From: Candidatus Eiseniibacteriota bacterium
Lineage (GTDB): Bacteria; Joyebacterota; Joyebacteria; Joyebacterales; Joyebacteraceae
Assembly: GCA_030638405.1 (NCBI GenBank)
Contig: DAOWER010000270.1
Location: 1 to 5,560, forward strand
Length of the DNA: 5,560 nt
Direction: 5' to 3'
The position numbers and the translations under genes were made by a program. Below are positions 4,914 to 5,560 of this stretch, one piece after another. How positions within the stretch are numbered: position 1 is the first letter of the stretch; every line of letters begins with the position of its first letter. A model generated the notes under the pieces. It worked only from the letters and a program-made list of their open reading frames with translations, did not search any database and was not told the DNA's origin.

Positions 4914-5330
4914 ATGCGTGAGCATCTCTTGAGTATCGGCCAGGTCGCCAGGCTTGCCGCGGTCGGAGTTCAGACAATTCGGTACTACGAGCGCGAGGGG
5001 CTCCTCGAAGAGCCTCCTCGCAGCGAGTCGGGGTACCGCCAGTACTCACCGGAGGCCGCGGTTCGCATCAGGTTCATCAAGCACGCGAAGGAACTCGGGT
5101 TCTCTCTGAAGGAGATCAAAGAACTCCTTTCCCTTCGGGCCGACTCCGCGGCCGACTGCGCCGGTGTCCGTGAGCGAGCTACCGCCAAAGTCTCCGAGAT
5201 CGAGGCGAAGATGCAGAGCCTCGCGAGGATGAGGGAGGTTCTCCTGAGGCTCACGGCGACCTGCACTGGAACCGGCCCAACGAGCGAGTGCCCGATACTC
5301 GAGGCGCTGGATCAGGAGGGAACAGATTGA
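4914..5330 (+). CDS. merR: MerR-family thiophilic-metal-responsive regulator
   Basis: A 138-residue transcription factor. The N-terminal winged helix reads LSIGQVARLAAVGVQTIRYYEREGLL (6-31), then SGYRQYSPEAAVRIRFIKHAKELGFSL (39-65). A long dimerisation helix (about 86-112) precedes a metal loop. Cysteines lie at exactly 82, 117 and 126, the three residues that bind Hg(II) in Tn501 MerR, with the same nine-residue step between the last two. The CC pair typical of ZntR is absent, which favours a mercury-type or other soft-metal site over zinc; the ending ECPILEAL is shared with several subfamilies, so the metal is not certain. The length is slightly below the 144 residues of Tn501 MerR. Its promoter has the MerR-type long spacer, so it probably regulates itself. 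Unlike classical mer operons, where merR is divergent from its targets, it is co-oriented with the next gene, a double-CxxC protein 132 bp downstream. Confidence 0.9.
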   Translation: MREHLLSIGQVARLAAVGVQTIRYYEREGLLEEPPRSESGYRQYSPEAAVRIRFIKHAKELGFSLKEIKELLSLRADSAADCAGVRERATAKVSEIEAKMQSLARMREVLLRLTATCTGTGPTSECPILEALDQEGTD

Positions 5331-5347
5331 CGCGTCCCGCGGACGCG
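5331..5347 (+). other. GC-rich hairpin directly after the merR stop
   Basis: CGCGTCC (5331-5337) and GGACGCG (5341-5347) pair perfectly around a 3-nt loop, starting on the base after the TGA. No U tract follows, so it is unlikely to be a full terminator. It may slow polymerase or protect the merR message end. Confidence 0.45.
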
Positions 5348-5412
5348 GGGTCCAGCGGCTGCGGGATACACGTCGGGAGTGCGGGTTCGTGCTCACTCCT
5401 GGAAACCGAACG

Positions 5413-5430
5413 CCGTTCCGAAAGGAGCGG
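5413..5430 (+). other. GNRA-tetraloop hairpin upstream of the redoxin-like gene
   Basis: CCGTTCC (5413-5419) pairs with GGAGCGG (5424-5430), with one U-G pair, around the tetraloop GAAA. It lies about 20 nt before the AGGAGG of the next gene. Its function is unknown; RNA stability or translation control is possible. Confidence 0.4.
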
Positions 5431-5450
5431 GAATCTCAAGGGCGAACGGG

Positions 5451-5456
5451 AGGAGG
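5451..5456 (+). promoter_or_regulatory. Ribosome binding site of the double-CxxC gene
   Basis: A perfect AGGAGG, 6 nt before the ATG at 5463. The frame stays open further upstream, with a GTG at 5379, but only this ATG has a proper site. Confidence 0.8.
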
Positions 5457-5462
5457 TTTGGC

Positions 5463-5560
5463 ATGATTGTCAAGCGGAAGGTCGAGGTGTTCAGCGCTGG
5501 GTGTTCCCTGTGCCGAGAGACGATCAATCTCGTCAACCGCCTCGCCTGTTCCTCCTGCGA
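5463..5560 (+). CDS. Small thioredoxin/glutaredoxin-like protein with two CxxC motifs (partial)
   Basis: Only the first 32 codons are in the window; the gene continues past the right edge. The start reads KVEVFSAGC and has the beta strand plus CxxC arrangement of a thioredoxin or glutaredoxin fold, with Cys14-Ser-Leu-Cys17 at the head of the first helix. A second pair, Cys29-Ser-Ser-Cys32, follows at the end of that helix, where redox-active thioredoxins usually have no cysteines. No signal peptide is seen, so the protein is probably cytoplasmic. It sits 132 bp behind merR on the same strand, with its own AGGAGG. A role as a metal-binding thiol protein or reductase within a MerR-controlled set is inferred; I cannot assign a family name from this fragment. 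Confidence 0.75.
   Translation, partial: MIVKRKVEVFSAGCSLCRETINLVNRLACSSC

Noticed and set aside
4851..5049. N-terminal extension of the nucleotidyltransferase frame to an ATG at 5049
   Set aside because: It would overlap merR antisense, is Arg- and Pro-rich, and the true winged-helix sequence is in another frame, so the extension is an artefact of the frameshift.
1..5560. CRISPR array, insertion sequence or integrase
   Set aside because: No regularly spaced repeats, no transposase or recombinase motifs and no terminal inverted repeats were found on either strand.

Overview
The window is a GC-rich stretch of bacterial chromosome (clearly above 60% G+C by eye). The compact minus-strand operon, exported redox proteins with Sec-type signal peptides, AGGAGG-type ribosome binding sites and sigma70-like promoter hexamers all suggest a Gram-negative bacterium with a periplasm. 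I cannot name the species; a proteobacterium of the delta type or a member of a less-studied GC-rich phylum would fit.

The left and central part (about 355-4009) is one minus-strand operon for reactive or sulfane sulfur. It begins at a well-formed promoter (-35 TTGACG, 17-bp spacer, -10 TATATT). The -10 is overlapped by a perfect 8-8-8 inverted repeat (ATATTCAA N8 TTGAATAT). In transcription order the genes are: an ArsR-family repressor fused to a rhodanese domain; a sulfide:quinone oxidoreductase-like flavoprotein; a DsrE/YchN-type sulfurtransferase; an exported thioredoxin-fold (TlpA/redoxin) protein; and an exported single-haem c-type cytochrome-like protein. The reading I favour is that the repressor senses persulfide or polysulfide with its own cysteines and derepresses the operon. 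The flavoprotein oxidises sulfide to sulfane sulfur, the DsrE protein and the rhodanese domain handle the persulfide, and the two exported proteins do thiol and electron chemistry outside the cytoplasm. The order and families are read from sequence; the pathway is inference.

Two hairpins (221-252 and 263-284) lie past the operon's 3' end. Bases 1-200 hold no gene I can support. An almost identical arrangement occurs at 4218-4269: a 17-nt sequence (201-217, repeated exactly at 4218-4234) sits beside a GC-rich hairpin. The two copies are in the same orientation and bracket the operon.

The right part holds a minus-strand winged-helix/nucleotidyltransferase gene (4285 to about 4850) that appears broken by a one-base frameshift near 4744. 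Divergent to it is a plus-strand MerR-family regulator (4914-5330). It has cysteines at exactly 82, 117 and 126, and its promoter has a 20-bp spacer carrying a CTGTA N6 TACAG dyad, the classic metal-responsive MerR layout. After a 132-bp gap with two hairpins, a small thiol protein with two CxxC motifs begins at 5463 and runs off the window; it is probably the MerR target.
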